64,000 nt of DNA from Pleomorphomonas carboxyditropha (GTDB lineage Bacteria > Pseudomonadota > Alphaproteobacteria > Rhizobiales > Pleomorphomonadaceae): positions 1-64,000 of the forward strand of contig NZ_NQVN01000002.1 of the NCBI RefSeq assembly GCF_002770725.1. Reading direction: 5' to 3'. Position numbers and translations under genes: made by a program. Of the stretch, positions 17,183 through 26,267 are shown in pieces (position 1 is the stretch's first letter; every line of letters starts with the position of its first letter). The notes under the pieces are model-generated. The model did not search any database and had not been told where the DNA came from. It saw only the letters and a program-made list of their open reading frames with translations.

Positions 17183-18130
17183 GTGCCGAAACTGATTGCC
17201 TTCCGCTGCCTGTCGGCGCTGGCGACGCTGGCGGTGGTGTCGGTCATCGTCTTCTGGATGGTCGAATGGCTGCCGGGCGATGCCGCGGAACGTCTTCTCG
17301 GTCGCGACGTCACGGCCGCCGGTCTCGCCGCGCTGCGGGACAAGCTGCAACTCGGCATCGCACCCTGGAGCCGGTACGGCCATTGGCTCGCCGGCGTTCT
17401 GTCCGGCGATCTCGGCACGTCCATAAGCTCGGGACGGCCGGTCGCCGATGTGCTCGCCGGACCCGCCGGCAACACGCTGCTGCTGACCGGCATCGTGCTC
17501 GTCCTCTACTTCCCGCTCAGTCTCGGCCTCGGCGTCTGGGCCGCGGTCCGCCAGGGCAGGCCTGTCGACCTCGCGGTGCAACTGTTCACGCTGATCGGCA
17601 TGTGCCTGCCCGAATATGTCGTCGCCATCGCCCTGACCTCGGTGTTCGCCGTCAAGCTCGGCTGGCTGCCGCCGCTCGCCCTGATCGACCAAGCCCATAC
17701 CTTTGGCGACCTCATCCGGACGCTGCTGCTGCCGACGGTGACGCTGACGGCCGCGATGACCGCCTATGCGGTGCGCATGATCCGCGAATGCCTGATCGAC
17801 GTGCTGCGGTCGGGCTACGTCGACATGGCCCATCTCAAGGGAACGCCGCCGCGCCGCGTGCTGCTGCGGCACGCGCTTCCCAACGCGCTCGGCCCGGCGC
17901 TCAACGTCACGGCGCTCAACGTCGCCTGGCTGACCGGCGGCATCGTCGTCGTCGAGACCATCTTCAACTTTCCCGGCCTCGGCCGGCTGCTGGTCGACGC
18001 CATCAGCAATAAGGACGTGCCGGTCATCCTGTCGGTGTCGCTGCTGCTGACCGGCGTCTACATCTTCTGCAACCTCGTCGCCGACATCGGCTCGCTGGTC
18101 TTCAATCCGAAACTGCGGAGCGCTCGATGA
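17183..18130 (+). CDS. Dipeptide-type ABC transporter permease DppB
   Basis: A 315-residue inner-membrane permease with about six spans, beginning with a hydrophobic helix and the AERLLGRD loop. The cytoplasmic loop RMIRECLIDVLRSGYVDMAHLKGTPPRRVLLRHALPNA (given here by its ends, about 17773-17886) is the EAA motif that docks the ATPase. Start is GTG 17183 after GGAGAA. The stop overlaps dppC by 4 bases. The binding protein for this set is probably the one at 31774-33315. Peptide-type transporters of this class also carry opines, nickel and modified amino acids, so cargo is not fixed. Confidence 0.9.
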   Translation: MPKLIAFRCLSALATLAVVSVIVFWMVEWLPGDAAERLLGRDVTAAGLAALRDKLQLGIAPWSRYGHWLAGVLSGDLGTSISSGRPVADVLAGPAGNTLLLTGIVLVLYFPLSLGLGVWAAVRQGRPVDLAVQLFTLIGMCLPEYVVAIALTSVFAVKLGWLPPLALIDQAHTFGDLIRTLLLPTVTLTAAMTAYAVRMIRECLIDVLRSGYVDMAHLKGTPPRRVLLRHALPNALGPALNVTALNVAWLTGGIVVVETIFNFPGLGRLLVDAISNKDVPVILSVSLLLTGVYIFCNLVADIGSLVFNPKLRSAR

Positions 18131-18987
18131 CCCTCCTTCTCTCCGCGGCGCCCCGGAATATCGGCCGGCGCCCGTCGCTGACCGGCGGCTTCGCCGCCCT
18201 GCTGCTCGCCGCCTTCTTCGCGATCGCCATCGCCGGTCCATGGCTCGTGCCGTTCGACCCGGCCGCCATCGGCGCCGGCATGCCGTTCGAGCCGCCATCG
18301 TGGCAGCATCCGTTCGGTACGGACAACTTCGGCCGCGACGTGTTCAGCCGGGTGGTCATCGGCACCCGGCAGGCCCTGGCGACCGGGCTCGCCGCCACCG
18401 GGCTCGCGGTGATCGTCGGCACGGCGCTCGGCCTGTGGCTCGCCCACCGGCGCGGCATCGTCGACGAGATCGTCGCCCGCATCCTCGATGTCCTGATCAG
18501 CATGCCGCCGCTGATCATGGCGCTGCTGGCCGTCAGCGTCTTCGGCAGCAACCCGGCGCTGGTGGTGCTGACGGTGGCGGTGCTGTTCGCCCCGCGCGTC
18601 GCCCGCGTCGTCCGGGCCGCCGCCCTCACCGTCGTCACCGAGGATTACGTCACGGCCGCCCTGCTGCGCGGCGAGACGACCCTCGCCATCGTCCTGCGCG
18701 AGCTGCTGCCCAATGTCGCCGGCACCGTCTTCGTCGAGTTCTCGATCCGCACCGGCTACGCCATCGTTATGATCGGTTCGTTGAGCTTCCTCGGTTTCGG
18801 CTCGCCGCCGCCCACTCCGGAATGGGGCCTGATGATCAACGAGGGCTATGCCGCCGTGAACGCCTCCTTCTGGCCGGTGCTGGCGCCGACGGCGGCCATG
18901 GCGCTGCTGGTCATCGCCGTCAATCTTTTCACCGACGACGTCTCCCGGCTGATCGGCCATTCCGGCCCGGTGGAGGCGCGGCGATGA
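18127..18987 (+). CDS. Dipeptide-type ABC transporter permease DppC
   Basis: A 286-residue permease. It has the N-terminal span preceding HPFGTDNFGRDVFSRVVIGTR, the hallmark of DppC/OppC, then LSFLGFGSPPPTPEWGLMIN near the end. ATG overlaps the dppB stop (ATGA), and its own TGA overlaps the fused ATPase ATG, so all three are translationally coupled. It forms the heterodimeric channel with DppB. Confidence 0.92.
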   Translation: MTLLLSAAPRNIGRRPSLTGGFAALLLAAFFAIAIAGPWLVPFDPAAIGAGMPFEPPSWQHPFGTDNFGRDVFSRVVIGTRQALATGLAATGLAVIVGTALGLWLAHRRGIVDEIVARILDVLISMPPLIMALLAVSVFGSNPALVVLTVAVLFAPRVARVVRAAALTVVTEDYVTAALLRGETTLAIVLRELLPNVAGTVFVEFSIRTGYAIVMIGSLSFLGFGSPPPTPEWGLMINEGYAAVNASFWPVLAPTAAMALLVIAVNLFTDDVSRLIGHSGPVEARR

Positions 18988-20684
18988 CGGCGCCGCTCAT
19001 CGCCGTCGACGACCTGACGATCGACTATGGCCGGCAGCCGGCCGCTTGCCATCGGGCGGTCGACGGCGTCAGCTTCGATATCCGCCCCGGCGAGGTGCTC
19101 GGCCTGGCCGGCGAATCCGGCAGCGGCAAATCGACGGTCGCCTACGCGCTACTGGCCCGCCGGCGTCCGGGCAGCCGTATCGTCTCGGGCCGCATCCTGT
19201 TCGAGGGAGAGGATATCCTGCCGCTGCCGGAGCGGCAGGTGCGGCTGCTGCGCGGCGGCCGCATCGGCTTCGTGCCGCAGAATCCGGCCACCAGCCTGAC
19301 GCCGAGCATGCCGGTCGGACGGCAGATCGTCGAGACGATCGAGATCCACGGCGTCGCCCGCGGCGCGGCGGCCCGGCGCCTTGCCGAGGATCTCCTGGCC
19401 CGCGTGCATCTGCCCGAGCCGCAGGCGCTCGCCCGGCGGTATCCGCACCAGCTGTCGGGCGGCCAGCAGCAGCGGGTGCTGATCGCCATGGCGCTCGCCT
19501 GTCGGCCGCGTCTTCTGGTCCTCGACGAACCGACCACCGGCCTCGACGTCACCACTCAGGCCCAGATCCTGACGCTGCTGGCCGATATCCGTGCCGAATT
19601 CGCCACCGCGATGCTTTACGTCAGCCACGACCTCGCCGCCCTCGGCCGGCTGGCCGACCGCATCGCCGTGATGAAGGACGGCCGTCTCGTCGAGATCGGA
19701 CCGACGGCCTCGATCGTCGGGTCGCCCCGGCAGCCTTACACGCGGGTTCTGCTCGCCGCCCTGCCGGACCTCGACCGCCCTCCGGCCGGCGTGACGGACG
19801 ACGCGGCGAAGCGTAACGGAGGCGAGGGGAAACCGCTGCTCGAGATCGACGGCCTGGTTGCCGCCTATCGGGGCGAGGGTCTGTCGGCGATCTGGCGGCG
19901 TCCGCCGCCGACGGTGCGCGACGTCTCCTTCTCCATCCGGCGGGGCGAGACCTTCGCGCTGATCGGTGAGAGCGGTTCGGGCAAGTCGACCATCGCCCGC
20001 GCCATTCTCGGCCTGACGCCACACCGCCGCGGCGGCGTCCGCTTCGATGGCCGGGATCTGCCGGCCGACGCCCGCCGCTGGCAGGGCGAATGGCGCCGCC
20101 GCATCCAGATCGTGTTCCAGAATCCCGATGCCTCGCTCAACCCGCGCCATTCCGTGGCGGCCATCCTCGGCCGGCCGCTCGAGCGCTTCTTCGGCCTGCG
20201 CGGCCGCGATCGGCGGCTCCGCGCCGCCGAACTGCTCGAAAGCGTTCGTCTCGATCCCGCCTTTCTCGACCGCCGCCCCGATCAGTTGAGCGGCGGCCAG
20301 CGCCAGCGCGTCGCCATCGCCCGGGCGCTGGCCGCCGAACCGGAAGTGCTGATCTGCGACGAGGTCCTGTCGGCGCTCGACGTATCGGTCCAGGCGGAAA
20401 TACTGGCGCTGCTCAGGACGCTGCAGGCCGAGCGCCACCTCACCTATCTCTTTATTTCCCACGACCTTGCCGTCGTCCGCTGGTTCGCCCAGAGCGTTGG
20501 CGTTTTGCATCGGGGCGAATTCTGCGCGCTCGGCCCGGTCGAGGAGGTGTTCTCGCCGCCGCATCATCCCTACACCGCACGGCTGCTCGCCGCCGTGCCG
20601 CGCATTTCGGCGCCGGACGACAACGCCGGCCGGCCGGCGAAGGCCTGGTTCGGCGGACCGGCCAGAGCTTCCAGCACCGTTTGA
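18984..20684 (+). CDS. Fused DppD-DppF ABC ATPase
   Basis: A 566-residue protein with two complete nucleotide-binding domains, normally encoded as separate dppD and dppF. Domain 1 has GESGSGKST, LSGGQQQR, LLVLDEPTTGLD and SHD, followed by the DppD-type tail RQPYTRVLLAALP. A linker follows (about residues 265-285). Domain 2 has GESGSGKST, LSGGQRQR, LICDEVLSALD and HHPYTARLLAAVP. Domain 2 Walker B has Asp-Glu-Val instead of Asp-Glu-Pro but keeps the catalytic Glu. It starts at ATG 18984 inside dppC and powers DppBC. Confidence 0.92.
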   Translation: MTAPLIAVDDLTIDYGRQPAACHRAVDGVSFDIRPGEVLGLAGESGSGKSTVAYALLARRRPGSRIVSGRILFEGEDILPLPERQVRLLRGGRIGFVPQNPATSLTPSMPVGRQIVETIEIHGVARGAAARRLAEDLLARVHLPEPQALARRYPHQLSGGQQQRVLIAMALACRPRLLVLDEPTTGLDVTTQAQILTLLADIRAEFATAMLYVSHDLAALGRLADRIAVMKDGRLVEIGPTASIVGSPRQPYTRVLLAALPDLDRPPAGVTDDAAKRNGGEGKPLLEIDGLVAAYRGEGLSAIWRRPPPTVRDVSFSIRRGETFALIGESGSGKSTIARAILGLTPHRRGGVRFDGRDLPADARRWQGEWRRRIQIVFQNPDASLNPRHSVAAILGRPLERFFGLRGRDRRLRAAELLESVRLDPAFLDRRPDQLSGGQRQRVAIARALAAEPEVLICDEVLSALDVSVQAEILALLRTLQAERHLTYLFISHDLAVVRWFAQSVGVLHRGEFCALGPVEEVFSPPHHPYTARLLAAVPRISAPDDNAGRPAKAWFGGPARASSTV

Positions 20685-20718
20685 CCCGCGACCGCATCAC
20701 AAGAAAGCCAGCGACACC

Positions 20719-21912
20719 ATGCGCATCGATCCGACCAATGCCCGCACCACCATTGCCGCCTATGTCGGCGTGCCGCCCTACGGGCGGGGAATCACCCGCT
20801 TCCGCAAGGCGCAGGGCCTCAAGCACACCGCCTTCTATCCGATCATCGGCGCCGCCTCGCACGAGTTCAAGCTGCACAACAGCTACCTCAAGCCGGACCG
20901 CATCACCGATCCGCTCGAGGAATACTGGATCATGCGTCGCGTCGCCGGCCTCTGGGACGTCACCGGCGAGGAAGTCATCGAGCTGCGCGGACCGGACGCC
21001 TTTCAACTGGTCAACGAGCTGATCCCGCGCGATCTCGCGCGCACCGTCGATGGCCAGTGCCTCTATTCGGTTCTGACCTATGATTATGGCGGCCTCGTCG
21101 AGGACGGCATCGTAGTCCGCTGGTCGCCGGACCGCATCTGGTGGGTGGGCGGCCCCGGCTCGGCCGAACAGTGGATCTGGCAGAACGCCCGCGGCCGCAA
21201 CGTCTCGGTGACCAGCTACAACGACGAGATCCACGTCGCCAGCCTGCAAGGGCCGAAGTCGCGGGAAATTCTACAGACGCTGACCAAGGCCGATCTTTCG
21301 AAGCTGGCCTTCTACCACGCTGTCGAGACCGAGGTGGCCGGCGTGCCGGTGCAGATCACCCGCACCGGCTACACCGCCGAGCTCGGCTACGACATTTACG
21401 TCACCATCGACAAGGCGCTGCGCCTGTTCGCCGATCTCTGGGAGGTCAGCCGCAAGGCCGGCGCCACATTGGCCGGCAGCCGGGCCCTCGGGCTCAGGCG
21501 CGTCGAGGCGGCCATTCTCAACTTCGGCCAGGACTTCGACTGGCAGCATACGCCGTTCGAGGCGGGCCTCGGCTGGATGGTCAACCGCCGCAAGGGCTTC
21601 TTCCATGGCCGTGACGCGCTGCTCGCCCCGGGCGCCGACACGCCGGCCCGCCACATCGGCGGCCTCCGGCTGGACGGCACCGACATCGCCCGCGAGGGCG
21701 ACCCCGTGGAGATCGACGGCCGTCAGGTCGGCACGGTGACCTCGGCCAACTATTCGCCGGCTCTCGACGCCTCGATCGCCATCGCCTTCCTCGACCGGGA
21801 CGTGGCGGCTCCAGGCCGTCGCCTGACGGTGCGCTTCGAGGACCGCGACGTGCCGGCCGAGACGGTGCCGATCCCCTTCTTCGACCCCGAGCGCAAGCTC
21901 TCCAAGGTGTGA
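20719..21912 (+). CDS. GcvT/DmdA-like tetrahydrofolate-dependent demethylase
   Basis: A 397-residue member of the aminomethyltransferase (GcvT) family from ATG 20719. Family marks are LWDVTGEEVIELRGPDA near residue 80, LQGPKSREIL, RTGYTAELGYDIYV, the GLGWMV stretch and the C-terminal barrel domain. GcvT homologues outside glycine cleavage pass methyl or methylene groups from N-, S- or O-methyl compounds (dimethylglycine, sarcosine, DMSP) to folate. No gcvH or gcvP is present, so this is not glycine cleavage. With the FAD oxidoreductases and hydantoinases nearby, N-demethylation of a methylated amine or amide is the best inference. Confidence 0.82.
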   Translation: MRIDPTNARTTIAAYVGVPPYGRGITRFRKAQGLKHTAFYPIIGAASHEFKLHNSYLKPDRITDPLEEYWIMRRVAGLWDVTGEEVIELRGPDAFQLVNELIPRDLARTVDGQCLYSVLTYDYGGLVEDGIVVRWSPDRIWWVGGPGSAEQWIWQNARGRNVSVTSYNDEIHVASLQGPKSREILQTLTKADLSKLAFYHAVETEVAGVPVQITRTGYTAELGYDIYVTIDKALRLFADLWEVSRKAGATLAGSRALGLRRVEAAILNFGQDFDWQHTPFEAGLGWMVNRRKGFFHGRDALLAPGADTPARHIGGLRLDGTDIAREGDPVEIDGRQVGTVTSANYSPALDASIAIAFLDRDVAAPGRRLTVRFEDRDVPAETVPIPFFDPERKLSKV

Positions 21913-21916
21913 TCCG

Positions 21917-22723
21917 ATGCCGGTCTCCGAGACTTTCTTCCCCGGACGCTTCGCGGGCAAACGGGCGCTGGTCACCGGCGGCGCCGGCGGCATGGGGCGT
22001 GCCGTCAGCCGGCGGCTCGCCCGGGAGGGCGCCGACGTCGTCATCGTCGACATCGATGCCGAGGCTGGCAGCCGCCTGGCCGGCGAATTGTCGGCGGCGG
22101 GCGGGCGCGCCAGCTTCGCCGCCGCCGACGTCAGCGATGCGGCGGCCGTTGCCTCCGCGATCGACGGCGCCGGCCCGTTGGACGTGCTGATCACCGTCGC
22201 CGGCGGCAGCGCGCCCGGCCTCGTCGCCGATCTGGAGCCCGCCGAATGGGAGCGGCTTTTCCGTCTCAACGTCGTCTCGACGGCGGCGGCCGTGCGCGCG
22301 GCGCTGCCGGGCATGCGACGGCGCGGGGGCGGCGCCATCGTCACCATGGCCTCGATCTCGGGGACGGCCGGCGATCCCGGCTGGGGCGCCTATAACGCCG
22401 CCAAGGCGGCGATCATCAACCTTACCCAGACCCTGGCCTGGGAGGAGGGGCGCCACGGCATCCGCGCCAACGCGGTCGCCCCCGGGCCGATCGCCTCGCC
22501 GCGCATGATCGCCACCATCGACGACGCCGAACAGCGCGCCTATCGCCGCCATTCGGCGCTCGGCCGGCTGGGCGCGCCGGAGGAAGCGGCGGCCGCCATC
22601 CTGTTTCTCGCCTCCGACGACGCCGCCTTCGTCACCGGTGCCACGCTGGTGGTCGACGGCGGCCTGACCGCCCGCACCGGCCAGCCGCTCGCCTTCGACG
22701 CGACCCTGGAGCACCTTTCTTGA
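21917..22723 (+). CDS. SDR-family NAD(P)-dependent oxidoreductase
   Basis: A 268-residue classical short-chain dehydrogenase with the cofactor motif TGGAGGMG, the NAG-equivalent VAGGS, active-site Ser in MASISG, the YNAAK catalytic Tyr/Lys, and VAPGPI. The C-terminal block ITGATLVVDGG of the family is present as VTGATLVVDGG. It begins 4 bases after the demethylase stop, and its own stop overlaps the TTG of the next gene. Substrate unknown; presumably it oxidises or reduces an alcohol or ketone intermediate of this pathway. Confidence 0.87.
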   Translation: MPVSETFFPGRFAGKRALVTGGAGGMGRAVSRRLAREGADVVIVDIDAEAGSRLAGELSAAGGRASFAAADVSDAAAVASAIDGAGPLDVLITVAGGSAPGLVADLEPAEWERLFRLNVVSTAAAVRAALPGMRRRGGGAIVTMASISGTAGDPGWGAYNAAKAAIINLTQTLAWEEGRHGIRANAVAPGPIASPRMIATIDDAEQRAYRRHSALGRLGAPEEAAAAILFLASDDAAFVTGATLVVDGGLTARTGQPLAFDATLEHLS

Positions 22724-24330
22724 GTTTCCCTCGCAAATCCTATGACGTCGTCATCGTCGGCGGCGGTCACAACGGTCTCGTCGCCGGCGCCTATCTGTCC
22801 CGCGCCGGCCTTTCGACGCTGGTGCTGGAACGCCGCCGGGTGATCGGCGGCGCCTCCGCCACCGAGGAGCTGTGGCCCGGCTTCCGCTTCAACACCGCCG
22901 CCCACCTGATGGGGCTGTTGCAGCCGAAGATCATCCTCGACCTCGAATTGCAGAAATTCGGCTACGAAGTGATCGAGCTGCCGCCGCAGGTGCATCCGCT
23001 CGCCGACGGCAGCCATTTCGTGCTGTGGTCGGACCGGCAGCGCTTCGCGGCCGAGCTCGGCCGCTACTCCCGGAAGGACGCCGCCGCCTATCCGGCCTTC
23101 GAGGCGACGCTCGACCGCATCGGCCGCGTCTTTCAGAAGCTGCTGTGGGAAATTCCCTTCGACCCGCGCTCCCTGCATCCGCTCGACCTGATCGACCGGC
23201 TGCGTTTCCTGTGGCGCCAGCGGGCCATCGCCCCGGTGTTCGCCGATCTCTACGAACTCCTGACCGCCAGCGCCTTCGACTATCTGAGCCGCCGCTTCGA
23301 ATCCGAGGCGGCTCTCGCCGTCCTCGGCTACTATCCCGCCGCGGCCGCCGGCCAGACGGTGAGCATCCATACGCCCGGCACCGCCTATTATCTCCTGCGC
23401 GGCGCCGTGCGCGACAGCACCACCTCCGCCGGCTCGACCGGCGTGGTGCGCGGCGGCATGGGCTCGATCCCCGAGGCGATCGCCGCCTCCGGCCGTCGGT
23501 TCGGCCTGGAGGTTCGCACCGATGCCGAGGTGGCGTCGATCCTCGCCAGCAACGGCAGGGCGTCCGGCGTGGCGCTTGCCTCCGGCGAGGAGATCGGCGC
23601 GCGGGTGGTCGTCGCCAACGCCGCGGCCCGTTCCACCTTTCTCGATCTGGTCGACCCGTCCCTGCTGCCGGACGGTTTCCTCGACGAGATCCGGGTGTTC
23701 CGCGACACCGCCTCGTCGTTCAAGATCCACTGGGCGCTCGATCGCCTGCCGGCCTTCGATGGGTTCCCGGCCGACAGGGCGGGCTTTGCCTATCCCGTCC
23801 AGTTCCGCGTCGCGCCCAGCGTCGACTATGTGGAGGCGTCCTACACCGCGATGAAGGCGGGGCGGATTGCCGAGCGGCCCTATCTCACGGTGCTCACCCA
23901 GAGCGTCGCCGACCCGTCGCTGGCGCCGGAAGGCGGGCACGTCGTCTCGCTCTACGGCGGTCATGTGCCCTTCAAGCCGCAAGGCGGCTGGGACGAGGCG
24001 GGACGCCAGGCGATCCGGGCTGCCGCCCTCGGCGCGCTGGAAGAGCATGCGCCGGGCTTTTCCTCGGCGATCCTCCACGAGCAGATCCTCGCCCCCAGCG
24101 ATTTCGAGGACATCTTCGGCCTGCCGGGCGGCAATCCGCATCACGCCGATGTCGACCTCGACCGTCTGTTCTTCCGCCGGCCGGCGCTGGGTTATGCCGA
24201 CTATCGTTCGCCGGTGCCGGGCCTCTATCTCGCCAGCGCCTCGGTGCATCCCGGCGGCGGCGTCACCGGCGTGCCCGGACACAACGCCGCCCGCGTCATC
24301 CTCGCCGACCTCAAGCGCCGCCGGCGCTGA
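22720..24330 (+). CDS. Phytoene-desaturase-like FAD oxidoreductase (COG1233)
   Basis: A 536-residue flavoprotein. The dinucleotide-binding motif VVIVGGGHNGLVAG lies at the N-terminus, followed by ERRRVIGGASATEE, and the C-terminal FAD signature SASVHPGGGVTGVPGHNAA. The closest known type is the PYROXD2/phytoene-dehydrogenase-like group, which acts on varied substrates. There are no carotenoid genes nearby, so pigment synthesis is unlikely. The start is TTG 22720, overlapping the SDR stop (TTGA). It belongs to the same plus-strand operon. Confidence 0.85.
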   Translation: MSFPRKSYDVVIVGGGHNGLVAGAYLSRAGLSTLVLERRRVIGGASATEELWPGFRFNTAAHLMGLLQPKIILDLELQKFGYEVIELPPQVHPLADGSHFVLWSDRQRFAAELGRYSRKDAAAYPAFEATLDRIGRVFQKLLWEIPFDPRSLHPLDLIDRLRFLWRQRAIAPVFADLYELLTASAFDYLSRRFESEAALAVLGYYPAAAAGQTVSIHTPGTAYYLLRGAVRDSTTSAGSTGVVRGGMGSIPEAIAASGRRFGLEVRTDAEVASILASNGRASGVALASGEEIGARVVVANAAARSTFLDLVDPSLLPDGFLDEIRVFRDTASSFKIHWALDRLPAFDGFPADRAGFAYPVQFRVAPSVDYVEASYTAMKAGRIAERPYLTVLTQSVADPSLAPEGGHVVSLYGGHVPFKPQGGWDEAGRQAIRAAALGALEEHAPGFSSAILHEQILAPSDFEDIFGLPGGNPHHADVDLDRLFFRRPALGYADYRSPVPGLYLASASVHPGGGVTGVPGHNAARVILADLKRRRR

Positions 24331-24355
24331 CCCCCACGCCAACAGGAGAGACACC

Positions 24356-24898
24356 ATGCCCATCGTCGAACGTATCGACCGCGACGGCCCGCCAACCGAC
24401 CCGGAGGTCGCCCGCATCTTCACGGCGCTCACCGCCGAGGAGAGCCGCGTCACCAACATGAAGGCGACGCTGCTGCAGGCGTTGCCGGCCTTCGATGCCT
24501 TCAGCCACTGGAAGGACGTCAAGGCCGCCGTCCGGGCGCTGGTGGGCGAGCACGGCGTGTCGGTCTATTCCCACGCCATCTCCACCACCTCCGGCTGCCT
24601 CCTGTGCTCGACCTATTTCCGGCGCCTGCTCAAGAACGAGGGCATCGAGCCGGACGAGTGGCAGCCGGCGGGCGACGACGCGCTGCTCGTCGACCTGGGG
24701 GCGGTGGTGGGACAGGCGCAGCCGATCGGCGCCGAACTTTCCGGCCGCCTCAAGGCGCGTTTCGACGATGCGGCCATCGTCAACCTCGTCGCTTACGGCG
24801 CCACCATGCTGGCCACCAACGCCTTCAACACGGCGATCGGCATCCCGCTCGACGACTATCTCGAGCCCTACCGGGCGCCGCTCGCCGAGACGGCCTGA
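24356..24898 (+). CDS. AhpD/carboxymuconolactone-decarboxylase-like protein
   Basis: A 180-residue all-helical protein from ATG 24356 with an AGGAGA ribosome site. The only clear motif is SHAISTTSGCLLCSTYFRR, a Cys-x2-Cys in the position used by AhpD-like proteins for peroxide or thiol redox chemistry. It closes the plus-strand operon, 25 bases after the FAD oxidoreductase. A role in removing peroxide produced by the neighbouring flavin oxidases is attractive but inferred. Confidence 0.65.
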   Translation: MPIVERIDRDGPPTDPEVARIFTALTAEESRVTNMKATLLQALPAFDAFSHWKDVKAAVRALVGEHGVSVYSHAISTTSGCLLCSTYFRRLLKNEGIEPDEWQPAGDDALLVDLGAVVGQAQPIGAELSGRLKARFDDAAIVNLVAYGATMLATNAFNTAIGIPLDDYLEPYRAPLAETA

Positions 24899-24929
24899 GG
24901 CATCCGTTTCGATGGAGTCCTGGAGCCGG

Positions 24930-26267
24930 TCAGACCGCCGTCTGCGGCCGTGGCCGGCTGCCGTCGGTATAGCGGCCGTAACGGAAGGGCGCCGGGTCGA
25001 CGATCGGCGTCCTGCCGGTGACGAGATCGGCCGCCAGGCGGCCCGCCGCCGGACCGATGGCGAAGCCGTGGCCGGAAAAGCCGGTGGCGAGCGTCAGTCC
25101 CGGCAGCGTCTCGACGTTGGAGATCACCGGCAGCACGTCGGGCAGCACGTCGATCAGCCCGGCCCAGCGCGCCGCCTCGCGGAGCTCGGCGAAGGCCGGG
25201 TAGGCGCGGTCGAGCGCCCGCCGGGCGCGGCTGAGGAAGCGGCCGGTCGGAGGCGGCGCGTTTTCCCCGGCGCCGGCAAAGCGGGCGGCGGTGTTCCTCG
25301 CCCCGAGGTGGCGCGCCTCGGTGACGAAGCTGCGGCCGATCGAGAAGTGCAGGTCGCCGGCCGCCACCGGAATGGTCGGCAGGAAATCCGCGAAATAGCG
25401 AAAGCTGTCCGGAACGATCTCGTGCAGATTGTTGCCGTAGCCGATGGTGTAGCCGCCGTCGAGCCGCCGGTGGAACCCGAAGCCGGCGCCCCAGACGGCG
25501 ATGTCGGAACGACCGGCGGCCGGCGGCGCCGCCTCCGTCCTGAGCACCGAGGCGATCACCTTCAACTGCGGCAGGCGAAGGCCGAGGCCGGCCAGGAAGC
25601 GGCCGGACCACGCGCCGCCGGCCAGCACCACGGCGTCGCAGGCGACCCGCCCTTGCGGCGTCACCACGGCATCGACCTTGCCGCCGGCCGTTTCGAGCCC
25701 TATGACCGGCGTGTGCTCGACGACCTTGCCGCCGAGACGGCGGACGGCGCGCAGCACCGCCGGCACCATGAGGCGCGGCTCGGCGACGCCGTCGCTCGGC
25801 GTGTAGAGGGCGCTCCGCCAGCGCCGGTTCGAGCCGGGCAGCAGCGTATCGACCTCGGCCGCGGAAATCAGGCGGGTATCGAGGCCAAAGGGTTCGGCGG
25901 CCCTGAGCCAGGCGCCGCGTGCCGCTTCCTCTTTCTCGTCGGCATTGAGATAGACGATGCCGGAGCGGCGGAAACCGCTCTCGCCGCCGATGCGGCGGTT
26001 CATGTCCTCCCACAGCGGCAGCGCGGCGATGGCCAGCGGCAGCTCGCGGATGTCGCGGTCCATCTTGCGGCACCAGCCCCAGCTGCGGCCGGACTGTTCG
26101 CCGGCGACGCGGCCCTTTTCGATGAGCAGCACCGGCACGCCATCCTCGGCCAGCGACAGCGCCGTCATGGCGCCGGCGATGCCGCCGCCGATCACCACCA
26201 CCGACGTGCGGGCCGGCAATTCGTCGCCCCCGCCGAGGGAATCCACCGCAAAGCCCTGGGCCATCAT
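24930..26267 (-). CDS. DAO-type FAD-dependent oxidoreductase (second of tandem pair)
   Basis: A 445-residue flavoprotein of the D-amino-acid/sarcosine-oxidase superfamily. It has SVVVIGGGIAGAMTALSLAE (FAD Rossmann), GRSWGWCRK close behind, and the C-terminal TLATGFSGHGFAIGPAAGRL. It is a diverged tandem copy of the gene at 26264-27610; both share the SGRxWGWCR and TGFSGHGF motifs. The start has two Met codons in a row (26267, 26264) overlapping the upstream stop. Last gene of the hydantoinase operon, convergent with the plus-strand operon 31 bases away. Expected to oxidise a secondary or N-methyl amine. Confidence 0.85.
   Translation of the reverse strand: MMAQGFAVDSLGGGDELPARTSVVVIGGGIAGAMTALSLAEDGVPVLLIEKGRVAGEQSGRSWGWCRKMDRDIRELPLAIAALPLWEDMNRRIGGESGFRRSGIVYLNADEKEEAARGAWLRAAEPFGLDTRLISAAEVDTLLPGSNRRWRSALYTPSDGVAEPRLMVPAVLRAVRRLGGKVVEHTPVIGLETAGGKVDAVVTPQGRVACDAVVLAGGAWSGRFLAGLGLRLPQLKVIASVLRTEAAPPAAGRSDIAVWGAGFGFHRRLDGGYTIGYGNNLHEIVPDSFRYFADFLPTIPVAAGDLHFSIGRSFVTEARHLGARNTAARFAGAGENAPPPTGRFLSRARRALDRAYPAFAELREAARWAGLIDVLPDVLPVISNVETLPGLTLATGFSGHGFAIGPAAGRLAADLVTGRTPIVDPAPFRYGRYTDGSRPRPQTAV

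Noticed and set aside
19149-20567. A 472-codon open frame antisense to the fused DppDF gene
   Set aside because: No domain or ribosome site; the sense strand has two full ABC ATPase domains.
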